Below are positions 1-5,677 of a stretch of DNA of 5,677 bases, piece after piece (the stretch's first letter is position 1; every line of letters begins with the position of its first letter). The stretch spans positions 1-5,677 of the forward strand of contig JACVJG010000221.1 of the NCBI GenBank assembly GCA_015711875.1, given 5' to 3'. The notes beneath the pieces were generated by a model. That model searched no databases, was not told the origin of the DNA, and saw only the letters and a program-made list of their open reading frames with translations. Both the position numbers and the translations under genes were made by a program. The stretch comes from Candidatus Solincola jinzensis (lineage in GTDB: Bacteria > Actinomycetota > Geothermincolia > Geothermincolales > RBG-13-55-18).

Positions 1-1
1 C

Positions 2-1246
2 GGCGGCGAGGTGGAGGGATTGCGCTATTCCCACAGCCGCGGGGTGGGGATACGGGCGCTGCGTGACGGTCGCCTCGGCTACTCTTACTGCACCGGCACG
101 GAATGGGATGAGGTCAGGAGGGCGGTGGAGGAGGCCGCGGCCAACTCCCTCTACGGCGCGCCTGACGAGCATAACCGCCTGCCGGGCCCGGCCGACTACG
201 AGCAAGGGGACCTGGGGATATACAGCCCCGAGGTGGAGGAGACAGACGCCGCGCGCAAGGTGGAGATGGCCCTGGAGCTGGAAAGGCTCACCCTGGCCTG
301 TGACAAGCGCGTGGAGCAGGTGGAGACGGCGGTATATTCCGACGCGGTGGCGGAGTTGGCGGTGGCCAGCACCGCGGGCGTGAGCGGCTCTTACCGCTCT
401 TCCGAATGCTTCTGTTACGTCTATCCCATGGCCAGGGAAGGAGACGAGTACCAGACCGGGTTTTCCTTCGATGTGGGGGTGAAGCCGTCCGCTCTCCAGC
501 TTTCCCGGGTGGCGGAGGAAGCGGCGGAACGGGCCGTCTGCCTGCTGGGATCGAGCAGCATGCCCTCACGGCGCACCAACCTCATCCTCGACAGTTTCGT
601 GGCGGCTGAGTTCCTGGGCATGCTTGCCGCGGCCCTCTCCGCCGAGGCTGTGCTCAAGGGGAGGTCTTTTCTGGCCGGAAAACTGGAAGAGGCCATAGCC
701 GACCCCAGAGTCACGGTGATCGACGACGGGCTGCTCCCGGGGGCTCCCTCCACCGCCCCCTTCGACGACGAGGGTGTGCCCTCGCGCCGCAAGGAGCTCA
801 TCGCCGGCGGCGTGCTCAAGGGGTACCTCCACAACACCTATACCGCCTCGCGTGCAGGCACCGAGAGCACCGGGAACGCCAGCCGGGGCAGTTTCCGCGA
901 CCGCCCGCGCGTGGGGGCGAGCAACTTTTTCCTTCAGCCCGGGAAAGGGGGCAGGGAGGATATAATGCGCGAGGTGGGGGATGGGGTGCTGGTGTTGCAG
1001 GTGGTGGGGGCGCATGCGGGCGCCAATCCCGTGTCGGGCGAGATCTCCCTGGGAGCGGTGGGCCTGCTGGTGGTGAACGGCAGCCCTCAACGCCCCCTGC
1101 GCGAGATCACCCTGGCGGGGAAGGCGTTGGAGTTCCTGGCCCGCACGGTGGCGGTGGGCGAGGATCTGCGCTTCCTGCCCTTCGAGGGCAGCCTGGGAGC
1201 CCCCACCATCGCCATAGAAGGAGTGATGGTGTCGGGTCGGGGATGA
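2..1246 (+). CDS. pmbA: PmbA/TldE family metalloprotease-partner protein, 5'-truncated
   Basis: This is the TldE-type subunit of the TldD/TldE (TldD/PmbA) heterodimeric protease, a cytosolic enzyme known in E. coli for maturing microcin B17 and degrading the antitoxin CcdA. The frame is open to the left edge and reads GGEVEGLRYSHSRGVGI. This matches the stretch about 50 residues into E. coli PmbA (YGEVENVEFNSDGALGI), so the true start lies outside and the GTG at 11 is not it. Numbering from that GTG, the PFDDEGVPSRRKELIAGGVL block (about residue 250) and the following STG motif (about 288) correspond to PmbA's PFDSEGV and KSTGH regions. The C-terminal ISLGAVGLLVVNG and REITLAGK blocks are also typical. 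The TldD zinc motif HExxxH is absent: the equivalent helix reads FVAAEFLGML (about 196-205). This identifies PmbA rather than TldD. A tldD gene may lie just upstream, outside the window. The frame ends at TGA 1244-1246 with no internal break. I am confident of the family; the substrate is unknown. Confidence 0.93.
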   Translation, partial: GGEVEGLRYSHSRGVGIRALRDGRLGYSYCTGTEWDEVRRAVEEAAANSLYGAPDEHNRLPGPADYEQGDLGIYSPEVEETDAARKVEMALELERLTLACDKRVEQVETAVYSDAVAELAVASTAGVSGSYRSSECFCYVYPMAREGDEYQTGFSFDVGVKPSALQLSRVAEEAAERAVCLLGSSSMPSRRTNLILDSFVAAEFLGMLAAALSAEAVLKGRSFLAGKLEEAIADPRVTVIDDGLLPGAPSTAPFDDEGVPSRRKELIAGGVLKGYLHNTYTASRAGTESTGNASRGSFRDRPRVGASNFFLQPGKGGREDIMREVGDGVLVLQVVGAHAGANPVSGEISLGAVGLLVVNGSPQRPLREITLAGKALEFLARTVAVGEDLRFLPFEGSLGAPTIAIEGVMVSGRG

Positions 1247-1603
1247 GCCCGGGCGCGGAAAGGCGTTCGGGAGCGAGCCGGGTAAGGGCGCGGTCGGTAT
1301 GCGGCTTTTCCCGCGTGGGCATGAGAGCGCGCCATGCGTCTCTGATAGAAGTATCCTCGTGGCTACAGCGCCTTTTCGGGAACGGACGGCCTCGGCCGGA
1401 GGGATTCAGGCAGCCCTGGACCAGCCGCTTTTCACCCCAATCGTTTCACCTCATCGTTCCGTTGTAGCGGGGCGTCAGGATGACCGAGAACAAGAAAGCG
1501 GTGGGAACATGCCGGCAATTACCGTGATCAAGCTGTAAAAAAGCATGTTCTGCCCGTACGAGATATCAGCTCCCGGTCACCCTGTCGCAAGACGCGCACG
1601 AGG
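1247..1603. other. Convergent intergenic region without a convincing gene
   Basis: This stretch separates the stops of two genes that face each other. Short open frames exist, but they are rich in Arg and Ser, lack a plausible ribosome binding site and resemble no family I recognise. A GCCCGGGC palindrome follows the PmbA stop directly (1247-1254), and a CGGCC-TC-GGCCG element lies at 1387-1398. Neither is followed by a T-run, so neither is a convincing intrinsic terminator. A perfect 8-base inverted repeat near 1505-1550 is listed separately. From about 1430 to 1560 the DNA looks more AT-rich than the flanking genes, which fits true intergenic sequence. Confidence 0.6.
1505..1550. repeat. 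Perfect 8-bp inverted repeat with 30-bp spacer
   Basis: GAACATGC (1505-1512) is matched exactly by its reverse complement GCATGTTC (1543-1550). The 30-base spacer holds a run of six A (1537-1542) directly before the right arm. On the minus strand this reads GAACATGC followed by TTTTTT, about 55 bases past the stop of the glycosyltransferase gene. The T-run falls inside the loop, not after a closed stem, so it does not form a standard terminator. It could be a weak hairpin, a spaced operator, or chance. Confidence 0.4.
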
Positions 1604-3046
1604 TCAGTAAGGGCGGATATCGGTGCCCAGGGGGATGGTGGCGGTACCCAACGCCAGGCTCCAGCGCGAGAGACGATCCCACGGGCGCATGGCGATAAAG
1701 GGCAGCAGCCAGACGAAATACCAGGGCATGTAGTAGCTGGTGGTGACCAGGTATGCGAGGATCACCAGGAAGAAGCATTCCGGGTAGTCTTCCCGGGCGC
1801 GGGCGCGGCGAGGCGCGTACCAGAGGACGGCGAGGAAGAAGGGCAAGAGTATGAGCTTGCTCAGGGCGCTCCCCAAAGCTCCCGCTGCCCCCGTGGGCAC
1901 GCGGAAGACGAAGCGGAAGACTGAGGCGAAGGCGAAGGAGAGCAAACCACCCATACTGGAAAAATTATTCAACTGCAGGTTGCGCAGGGTGGAGCTGAAG
2001 GTGCGGAAGCCGACCCAGTAGGGGAGGAAGAAGAGCGCGCCGATAAGGAAGAAAACCGCCAGATGCAGGGCGAGCAGGCGCGCTTTCTCCGCCCGCCCCT
2101 GCCGCCGCGCGAGCAGGTGGAGCAGAAGGGCGATGACCAGCAGCAAGGTGATGTATTTGACCAGCACGGATAGGCAGAGGAAGACGAAGCCCGCCCAGTG
2201 CTTTCCCCTGAGCAAGAACAACAACCCCAGCAGCACAAAGGTCATCATCATCACGTCGTTGTGGCCTCCCCCCACCACGATGGCCAGGGCGATGGGGTTC
2301 CAGGCGTAGAGCATGGTCCCGAAGCGCTGCCGCCGCGGCGCCAGCCGCCCCAGAATGAGCCAGAGAACGACCACGTTGGCGAGGTGGAAGAGGGCCATGG
2401 CCCCCTTGAAGGCGAAGAGGTTGGCGGCGATCCCCGTGCCCACCGCCCGGCTGAGGAGGGCGGAGAAGAGGGTGTGAAGAGGTCCGTAGACGATGGCGGT
2501 GTTTTTCCAGTTAAGGCTGGTATAGACCAGGAGCTGGTCTCCGCTGAAGCGCTGGGGGGTGATGACGTATGGGTTGTCGTGGTAGTGGGCGGCGATCTTG
2601 GCATAGAAAATGTTGGAAAACACATCCTTGCTCACCAGGGGCGGGATGAAGGTCAGGATAACGCAGACCAGAAAGGTCAGGGCGAGAATGGAAAAAAGGC
2701 CCTTGTCGGAGCGCCGCCGGAAGATGAGCACCGCCCAGGCGTAGGCCGCGAGGAGCAGGGCGAGCAGAAGGATGCCCGTCACCGCCAACTGGAGGTGGGT
2801 GGCCCGGTTGACGCCCGTCAGGTTCAGCAGCTCGTTGAGATAACGGTTGCGTTGTGCCGCTTCCTGCAAGGGGGACAGCTTTCCGATGGTGCCGTCGGGG
2901 GCGAGGGATACCAGGGCTATGGCGACGTAGAGGGCGATGGTAGAACAGACCATGCCCAGATAACCCAGTTCCGAGGATAGGGATGCGGCCCACCTCTCCC
3001 GCGGCGATGCATGTCGAGAAACAGCGTACAAGCCAACCCCCGACAT
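1604..3046 (-). CDS. MptB-like polyprenol-phosphomannose-dependent mannosyltransferase (GT-C fold)
   Basis: This 480-residue polytopic membrane protein resembles the MptA/MptB alpha-1,6-mannosyltransferases, which use polyprenyl-phosphate-mannose to extend lipomannan-type polymers outside the membrane. About a dozen hydrophobic segments run through it. After the helix ending near residue 136, the sequence PLVSKDVFSN places an Asp (D141) in the first large outer loop, where GT-C enzymes keep their catalytic acid. MptB has a similar SRDVYSY motif. Further matches are the DNPY at 157-160, YGPLH at 187-191, WNP at 249-251 and GGGHNDVMMM at 259-268, which matches the GGAHNDALMM of MptB. A Lys in SVLVKYITLLL (K297) and a MPWY near 440 also fit the family. 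The ATG shares one base with the stop of the upstream propeller gene (TGATG), which suggests translational coupling. The stop is TGA at 1604-1606. The sugar and acceptor are inferred; a GT87 or GT39-like relative with another substrate is possible. Confidence 0.82.
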   Translation of the reverse strand: MSGVGLYAVSRHASPRERWAASLSSELGYLGMVCSTIALYVAIALVSLAPDGTIGKLSPLQEAAQRNRYLNELLNLTGVNRATHLQLAVTGILLLALLLAAYAWAVLIFRRRSDKGLFSILALTFLVCVILTFIPPLVSKDVFSNIFYAKIAAHYHDNPYVITPQRFSGDQLLVYTSLNWKNTAIVYGPLHTLFSALLSRAVGTGIAANLFAFKGAMALFHLANVVVLWLILGRLAPRRQRFGTMLYAWNPIALAIVVGGGHNDVMMMTFVLLGLLFLLRGKHWAGFVFLCLSVLVKYITLLLVIALLLHLLARRQGRAEKARLLALHLAVFFLIGALFFLPYWVGFRTFSSTLRNLQLNNFSSMGGLLSFAFASVFRFVFRVPTGAAGALGSALSKLILLPFFLAVLWYAPRRARAREDYPECFFLVILAYLVTTSYYMPWYFVWLLPFIAMRPWDRLSRWSLALGTATIPLGTDIRPY

Positions 3047-4269
3047 CAGCGTGGCCCCTGCGCCGCTTCCCCCCCGAGGTCTGGAAGGGGGAAGGCACGC
3101 ACGAAACCGTCAAGTGAGTTTGCGTAGAGGATGCCGTGCGCCATGGCCGGCACGGAGGCCAGGCCCGAGGGAAGCGAGAACGCGCCGCGCAGCTCCCCCT
3201 CCTCGACCAGATATGCCTCGCCTCCCTGGCTGAAAGCGCATATCAGTCCGTCCAGGCAGAAGGCCGCTCCCTGCATCAAGTCGTGGCCCCGGAAACTCCA
3301 CAGTTCCCTGCCCTCTTCCACGGAGACGGCCGTGAGGGTGTCGCCGCGGGAGCAGGCCAGGAAAAGGGCCCCGTCCCCGGCGGGCGCCAGCCACACGAAC
3401 CCCGGGAGCTTGAGGGACCAGGACAGCGCCCCGCTATTCTCGTCAAGGGCGTAAACGCGTCCGTCGATGCTGGCGAAGATCACCTTGCCAGCGGCGAGGA
3501 AGGGGGAGGCGAAGACGATGTTGGAGGCCTTGAAGGACCATAATTCCCGGCCCGTGGCGCGGTCCAGGGCGTAGACCTCTCTTCCATATCCTCCCAGATA
3601 GATGGCATGCTTTCCCGCCGCCGGGGCGGATGGCGTCCAGCTCTCGGAGTCATGCACCCAGAGCAGGGCGCCGTTGCGTGCGTCCAGGGCGTAGACACGG
3701 TGCTGGAGATCGTACACGGAGTCGTTATCGGCGGTGACCAGCACCATGCCGTCGCTGACCACCGGACGGGCGAGGATCTCGCCCTGGGCGGTGAAGTGCC
3801 AGAGCAGGGCCCCGCTGGCGGAATCCAGGGCGTAGAGGACATGATTCGCGGCGCCTACGTAAAGAACCCCGGCGTGAGCGGTGGGCGGGGTAGTCACCCG
3901 GACCCCCAGGTTAAGGCTCCAGGCGACGATTCCGGAGGCGGCCTCCACCGCCATCACCCGGCCGGGAGATGAGGCGAGGTAGAGTCGCCCGCCTTCCTCT
4001 TCCATGGACGCCTCGCCTTCCAGGGAGAGCTCCCATGCGGGCTCGAGCCGGTAAAGCCTGAGGGTCGCCAGGGTCTTCATCGCGTCCCGCAGGGCGCGAT
4101 AAGCCCTCGAACCCACGGCGTAAGCGGGCTGCGCGGCCGTCGCCTCCCCCCCCGCTCCGCTCGCCCCCAGGGAGACCTGGATAAGAAAGAAGGCCCCGAC
4201 CGTGGCTAGGACTAGAAACACGGCGAGCTTAAAGGCCAGCGTCGGCGCATGGCCGGTCTCACCTTCCAT
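3046..4269 (-). CDS. Membrane-anchored PQQ-type beta-propeller repeat protein
   Basis: This is a 407-residue protein. One N-terminal hydrophobic segment (about residues 11-34) has no lipobox Cys, so it is an uncleaved anchor or signal peptide, and the rest should lie outside the membrane. After a short linker come about eight repeats of roughly 40 residues. Most carry the VYALDxxSGxxLW signature of PQQ-like propellers: ALDSASGALLW, ALDARNGALLW, ALDRATGRELW, ALDENSGALSW and AVSVEEGRELW. The third repeat has a small insertion (DNDSVYDLQH), and the last two are degenerate. Eight blades would match BamB-like and quinoprotein-type propellers. I see no dehydrogenase signature, so a scaffold, binding or sensing role is likelier than PQQ catalysis. 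I chose the ATG at 4267-4269 because AGGAGG lies 10 bases upstream. The ATG at 4276-4278 is only one base from it, and the TTG at 4294-4296 lies before it. The gene sits between two membrane-protein genes on the same strand. Confidence 0.87.
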   Translation of the reverse strand: MEGETGHAPTLAFKLAVFLVLATVGAFFLIQVSLGASGAGGEATAAQPAYAVGSRAYRALRDAMKTLATLRLYRLEPAWELSLEGEASMEEEGGRLYLASSPGRVMAVEAASGIVAWSLNLGVRVTTPPTAHAGVLYVGAANHVLYALDSASGALLWHFTAQGEILARPVVSDGMVLVTADNDSVYDLQHRVYALDARNGALLWVHDSESWTPSAPAAGKHAIYLGGYGREVYALDRATGRELWSFKASNIVFASPFLAAGKVIFASIDGRVYALDENSGALSWSLKLPGFVWLAPAGDGALFLACSRGDTLTAVSVEEGRELWSFRGHDLMQGAAFCLDGLICAFSQGGEAYLVEEGELRGAFSLPSGLASVPAMAHGILYANSLDGFVRAFPLPDLGGEAAQGPR

Positions 4270-4279
4270 GGATACCATG

Positions 4280-4285
4280 CCTCCT
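4280..4285 (-). promoter_or_regulatory. Shine-Dalgarno site deciding the propeller gene start
   Basis: The minus strand reads AGGAGG here, the best ribosome binding site in the window. It is 10 bases before the ATG at 4269 and only one base before the in-frame ATG at 4278, so it favours the shorter protein. Confidence 0.65.
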
Positions 4286-4314
4286 GTAGCACGCAAGGCG
4301 TGCCCTTTCCCCTT

Positions 4315-5592
4315 TTATCCTTCGGCCCTCACGGAGCCGTTTCCTCCGTCGGTCGATGGCGTCGCAGCGCATCCCCGCTCATCTCCTCCCCCGGCCTCAT
4401 CCCATATTAGAGCGGCGATGCGGCGCGCAGTTCCCCCGCCCAGCAGGAATTTGCCGCGCAGGGCCCCCTTCCACCACTCCAGTTCCACGGCGTGGACCAG
4501 GCGGGCCTCCTCTTCTCCCAGGGCCGAGGCCGCCTCTTCCCAGGTGAGCACGACGCGGACAGGAGTCGGTCCTTTCGTCCCGCCGCTCACCCCGGCGCGA
4601 GTCACCAGCGTCGCTTCGGGGCCCCGCTCGACCGTCTTCCCGCGAGAGAGGGGGAAGTAAACCACCCACAGAGAGAGCAACAGGCCGACCGCGGGACCCG
4701 AGATGAACTTCCAGCGCACCCCGAAGGCCACGGTGACCGCGGTGGCCAGGGCCGCGCAGGCCAGGAAAGCCGGGAACCACACGGCCAGCGCTTTGCGCAC
4801 GGCCCGCGGGTCCCAGGGGCGGTTCCGGGTCAGGGAAGAGATGATGTCCGACGGCGTGTTTGAAAGGAGGGAGTCGCCGGCGAAGCCCCCCTTCTTTCCG
4901 GCCATCACCGGGGCCAGCGCGAGGATCCTCCGCGGCATGTAAACTTCTTCCAGATGACTGCGCAGCCGCAGCAAAGCGTTGGCGCACCAGCCCAGGCCGA
5001 GGAAATTCTCGCCCCTGGCGTCCCGGCCCCGGATTTTCTCCAGGTGCGCGAGCATGCGCATCATCTCCTCCTCGCCCGCCCACACTCCGTTTTCACCCCG
5101 CCCCAGGCCGGAGCGGGGATGGAGGGAGATCATGCCGCCCGGCGCGGGGAGGGAGGCGTGGAGGGCTCGCGCCAGCGCCTCGCCGCCTTTTCCCGGTTCC
5201 GCCAGCACCACCAGGTTCTTCCCTTTCTCCCCCCACTCGCTCGAGAGCAGGGCCTTTCCGTCCGGGAACTCCAACACCTCCAGGCCGGGGCCTTTGCCGC
5301 GCCTTCCTCCCCTGCCGAGGCGGCGCAATGACTCGGCCAGGGAGGCGAGGAGCGCGGTGGCCGCCGCCGCCGCCGCTATGCCGAGAACCAGGCAGACCAG
5401 GCTCATGAGGGCCTCGATATTGCGTACGTTGCGGTGCAGGGGGTCGCTGAAATACCAGGCATATCCGAAGATGATAAGGGCGGCCCCGAGGGCGTTGTTG
5501 AGGTTGATTTCCTGCCTGGCTCGAACGCGTGTCACCCCCGCTGTCTTCGCGGCCTTCTTGAGAAGGGTTCTCCCCTGCCACCGCCCTCCCAA
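4315..5592 (-). CDS. Four-helix membrane protein with a cytoplasmic alpha/beta-hydrolase-like loop
   Basis: I do not recognise this protein as a named family. Hydrophobic segments lie at about 34-48, 60-87, 267-291 and 296-315. The basic stretch after helix 2 (RRLGRGGRRGKG) puts the 88-266 loop in the cytoplasm. That loop follows the order of an alpha/beta-hydrolase core: strand KNLVVLAEPGKGG (125-137), helix, strand GGMISLHPRSGLGRG (152-166), helix, the elbow-like FLGLGWCANALLRL (197-210), helix, and strand RRILALAPVM (221-230). The elbow GWCAN would put Cys203 at the nucleophile position. No obvious Asp/His pair follows before helix 3, so it may be inactive. The C-terminal 110 residues are soluble, with a Trp/Leu-rich LEWWKGALRGKFLL stretch. 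The start is uncertain: the TTG at 5592 is the longest frame and has AGAAAGG 10 bases upstream, while a GTG at 5535 would give 406 residues. It is the first gene of a probable three-gene operon. That it is a real gene is likely; its function is unknown. Confidence 0.78.
   Translation of the reverse strand: MGGRWQGRTLLKKAAKTAGVTRVRARQEINLNNALGAALIIFGYAWYFSDPLHRNVRNIEALMSLVCLVLGIAAAAAATALLASLAESLRRLGRGGRRGKGPGLEVLEFPDGKALLSSEWGEKGKNLVVLAEPGKGGEALARALHASLPAPGGMISLHPRSGLGRGENGVWAGEEEMMRMLAHLEKIRGRDARGENFLGLGWCANALLRLRSHLEEVYMPRRILALAPVMAGKKGGFAGDSLLSNTPSDIISSLTRNRPWDPRAVRKALAVWFPAFLACAALATAVTVAFGVRWKFISGPAVGLLLSLWVVYFPLSRGKTVERGPEATLVTRAGVSGGTKGPTPVRVVLTWEEAASALGEEEARLVHAVELEWWKGALRGKFLLGGGTARRIAALIWDEAGGGDERGCAATPSTDGGNGSVRAEG
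5361..5376. repeat. CCG/CGG trinucleotide run inside the coding region
   Basis: Five CCG units and a trailing C lie in frame within the upstream membrane-protein gene. They encode part of the poly-Ala run (about residues 73-78) in its second transmembrane helix. A short run like this could vary in length by slippage without breaking the frame. Confidence 0.7.
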
Positions 5593-5606
5593 GCTCTTGC
5601 GGCCTT

Positions 5607-5636
5607 TCTATATGGCTCGGACTGGTGGCAACGCAA
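5607..5636 (-). promoter_or_regulatory. Weak sigma70-like promoter candidate for the three-gene block
   Basis: The minus strand reads TTGCGT (5636-5631), an 18-base spacer, then TATAGA (5612-5607). Both boxes match the consensus only in part. Transcription would begin near 5600, leaving a leader of under 10 bases to the TTG at 5592. This fits a near-leaderless message or the downstream GTG start at 5535. It is a pattern match only. Confidence 0.25.
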
Positions 5637-5645
5637 CTCCGCCAG
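5622..5645. repeat. Imperfect inverted repeat / hairpin
   Basis: CTGGTGG (5622-5628) pairs with CCGCCAG (5639-5645) around a 10-base loop. It gives seven base pairs, one of them G-U, when read as plus-strand RNA. It overlaps the -35 box of the candidate promoter, so as DNA it could be an operator. As plus-strand RNA it could be the leader of a gene beyond the window. Confidence 0.4.
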
Positions 5646-5677
5646 GAAGCACGAGCATTTACGGGGAGGGGGTGCAG

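Larger units (their letters stand above)
5593..5677. other. Upstream region of the minus-strand operon, possibly divergent
   Basis: This short edge region lies before the first minus-strand gene. It holds a weak minus-strand promoter candidate and a hairpin, both listed separately. At the right end the plus strand has a purine-rich GGGGAGGGGG (5663-5672), which could be a ribosome binding site for a plus-strand gene starting beyond the window. The only in-window GTG (5672-5674) is too close to it to be used. Confidence 0.4.

Noticed and set aside
1247..1282. Intrinsic terminator after PmbA (CCCGG ... CCGGG)
   Set aside because: The stem is only five base pairs with a loop of about 25 bases, and no T-run follows.
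1243..1467. 74-residue frame overlapping the PmbA stop as ATGA
   Set aside because: The overlap suggests coupling, but the product is Arg/Ser-rich, matches no family I know, and its third codon positions lack the strong GC bias of the neighbouring genes.
1480..1527. Mini-frame MTENKKAVGTCRQLP after a GGGGCGTCAGG
   Set aside because: It has a passable ribosome-site context, but 15 codons with no conserved motif and no downstream gene to regulate are not enough to call a leader peptide.
2198..2980. Long plus-strand open frame of 260 residues
   Set aside because: It lies wholly antisense to the well-supported glycosyltransferase gene. Its product is a low-complexity Gly/Glu/His/Gln sequence, as expected of a shadow frame in GC-rich DNA.
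3046..4269. Calling the propeller BamB
   Set aside because: The repeat pattern is BamB-like, but there is no lipoprotein signal and no outer-membrane assembly gene nearby. The neighbours point to another envelope role.
4860..5408. Plus-strand open frame of 182 residues
   Set aside because: It is antisense to the four-helix membrane protein gene. Its Pro/Arg/Gly-rich composition has no recognisable domain.
5622..5646. T-box-like sequence on the plus strand (TGGCAACGC in a bulged hairpin)
   Set aside because: The T-box core needs UGGNACC, but here the bulge reads TGGCAAC. I find no Stem I motifs in the preceding 200 bases, which are coding on the other strand, and no aminoacyl-tRNA synthetase or amino-acid gene is visible.

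Overview
The window is GC-rich bacterial DNA with four substantial protein genes: one on the plus strand, cut by the left edge, and three on the minus strand that run as a tight block. The gene content fits an actinobacterium-like, probably monoderm lineage. The glycosyltransferase carries the motifs of the MptA/MptB mannosyltransferases known from Actinobacteria, and the beta-propeller protein has a plain N-terminal membrane anchor instead of a lipoprotein signal. This placement is an inference from two genes, not a measurement.

Layout: positions 2-1246 (+) hold a 5'-truncated PmbA/TldE gene, the non-zinc partner of the TldD/TldE protease. Positions 1247-1603 are a convergent gap with no convincing gene, one small perfect inverted repeat and no clear terminator. 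Positions 1604-3046 (-) encode an MptB-like GT-C mannosyltransferase. Positions 3046-4269 (-) encode a membrane-anchored, probably eight-bladed PQQ-type beta-propeller. Positions 4315-5592 (-) encode a four-helix membrane protein whose large cytoplasmic loop looks like half of an alpha/beta-hydrolase, with Cys in place of Ser at the nucleophile elbow. Positions 5593-5677 are upstream DNA with a weak promoter candidate and a hairpin.

Transcription of the minus block would run hydrolase-like membrane protein, then propeller, then glycosyltransferase. The first gap is about 45 bases. The second junction is a one-base TGATG stop/start overlap, so the propeller and glycosyltransferase are probably translationally coupled. 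Together they suggest a small cell-envelope module: a polyprenyl-phosphate-sugar-dependent glycosyltransferase acting on the outer face of the membrane, an extracytoplasmic scaffold or sensor propeller, and a membrane protein with a cytoplasmic, possibly inactive hydrolase-like domain. This grouping is the part most likely to be undescribed. The joint function is inferred from gene order only. The PmbA gene faces the block and is probably unrelated to it.
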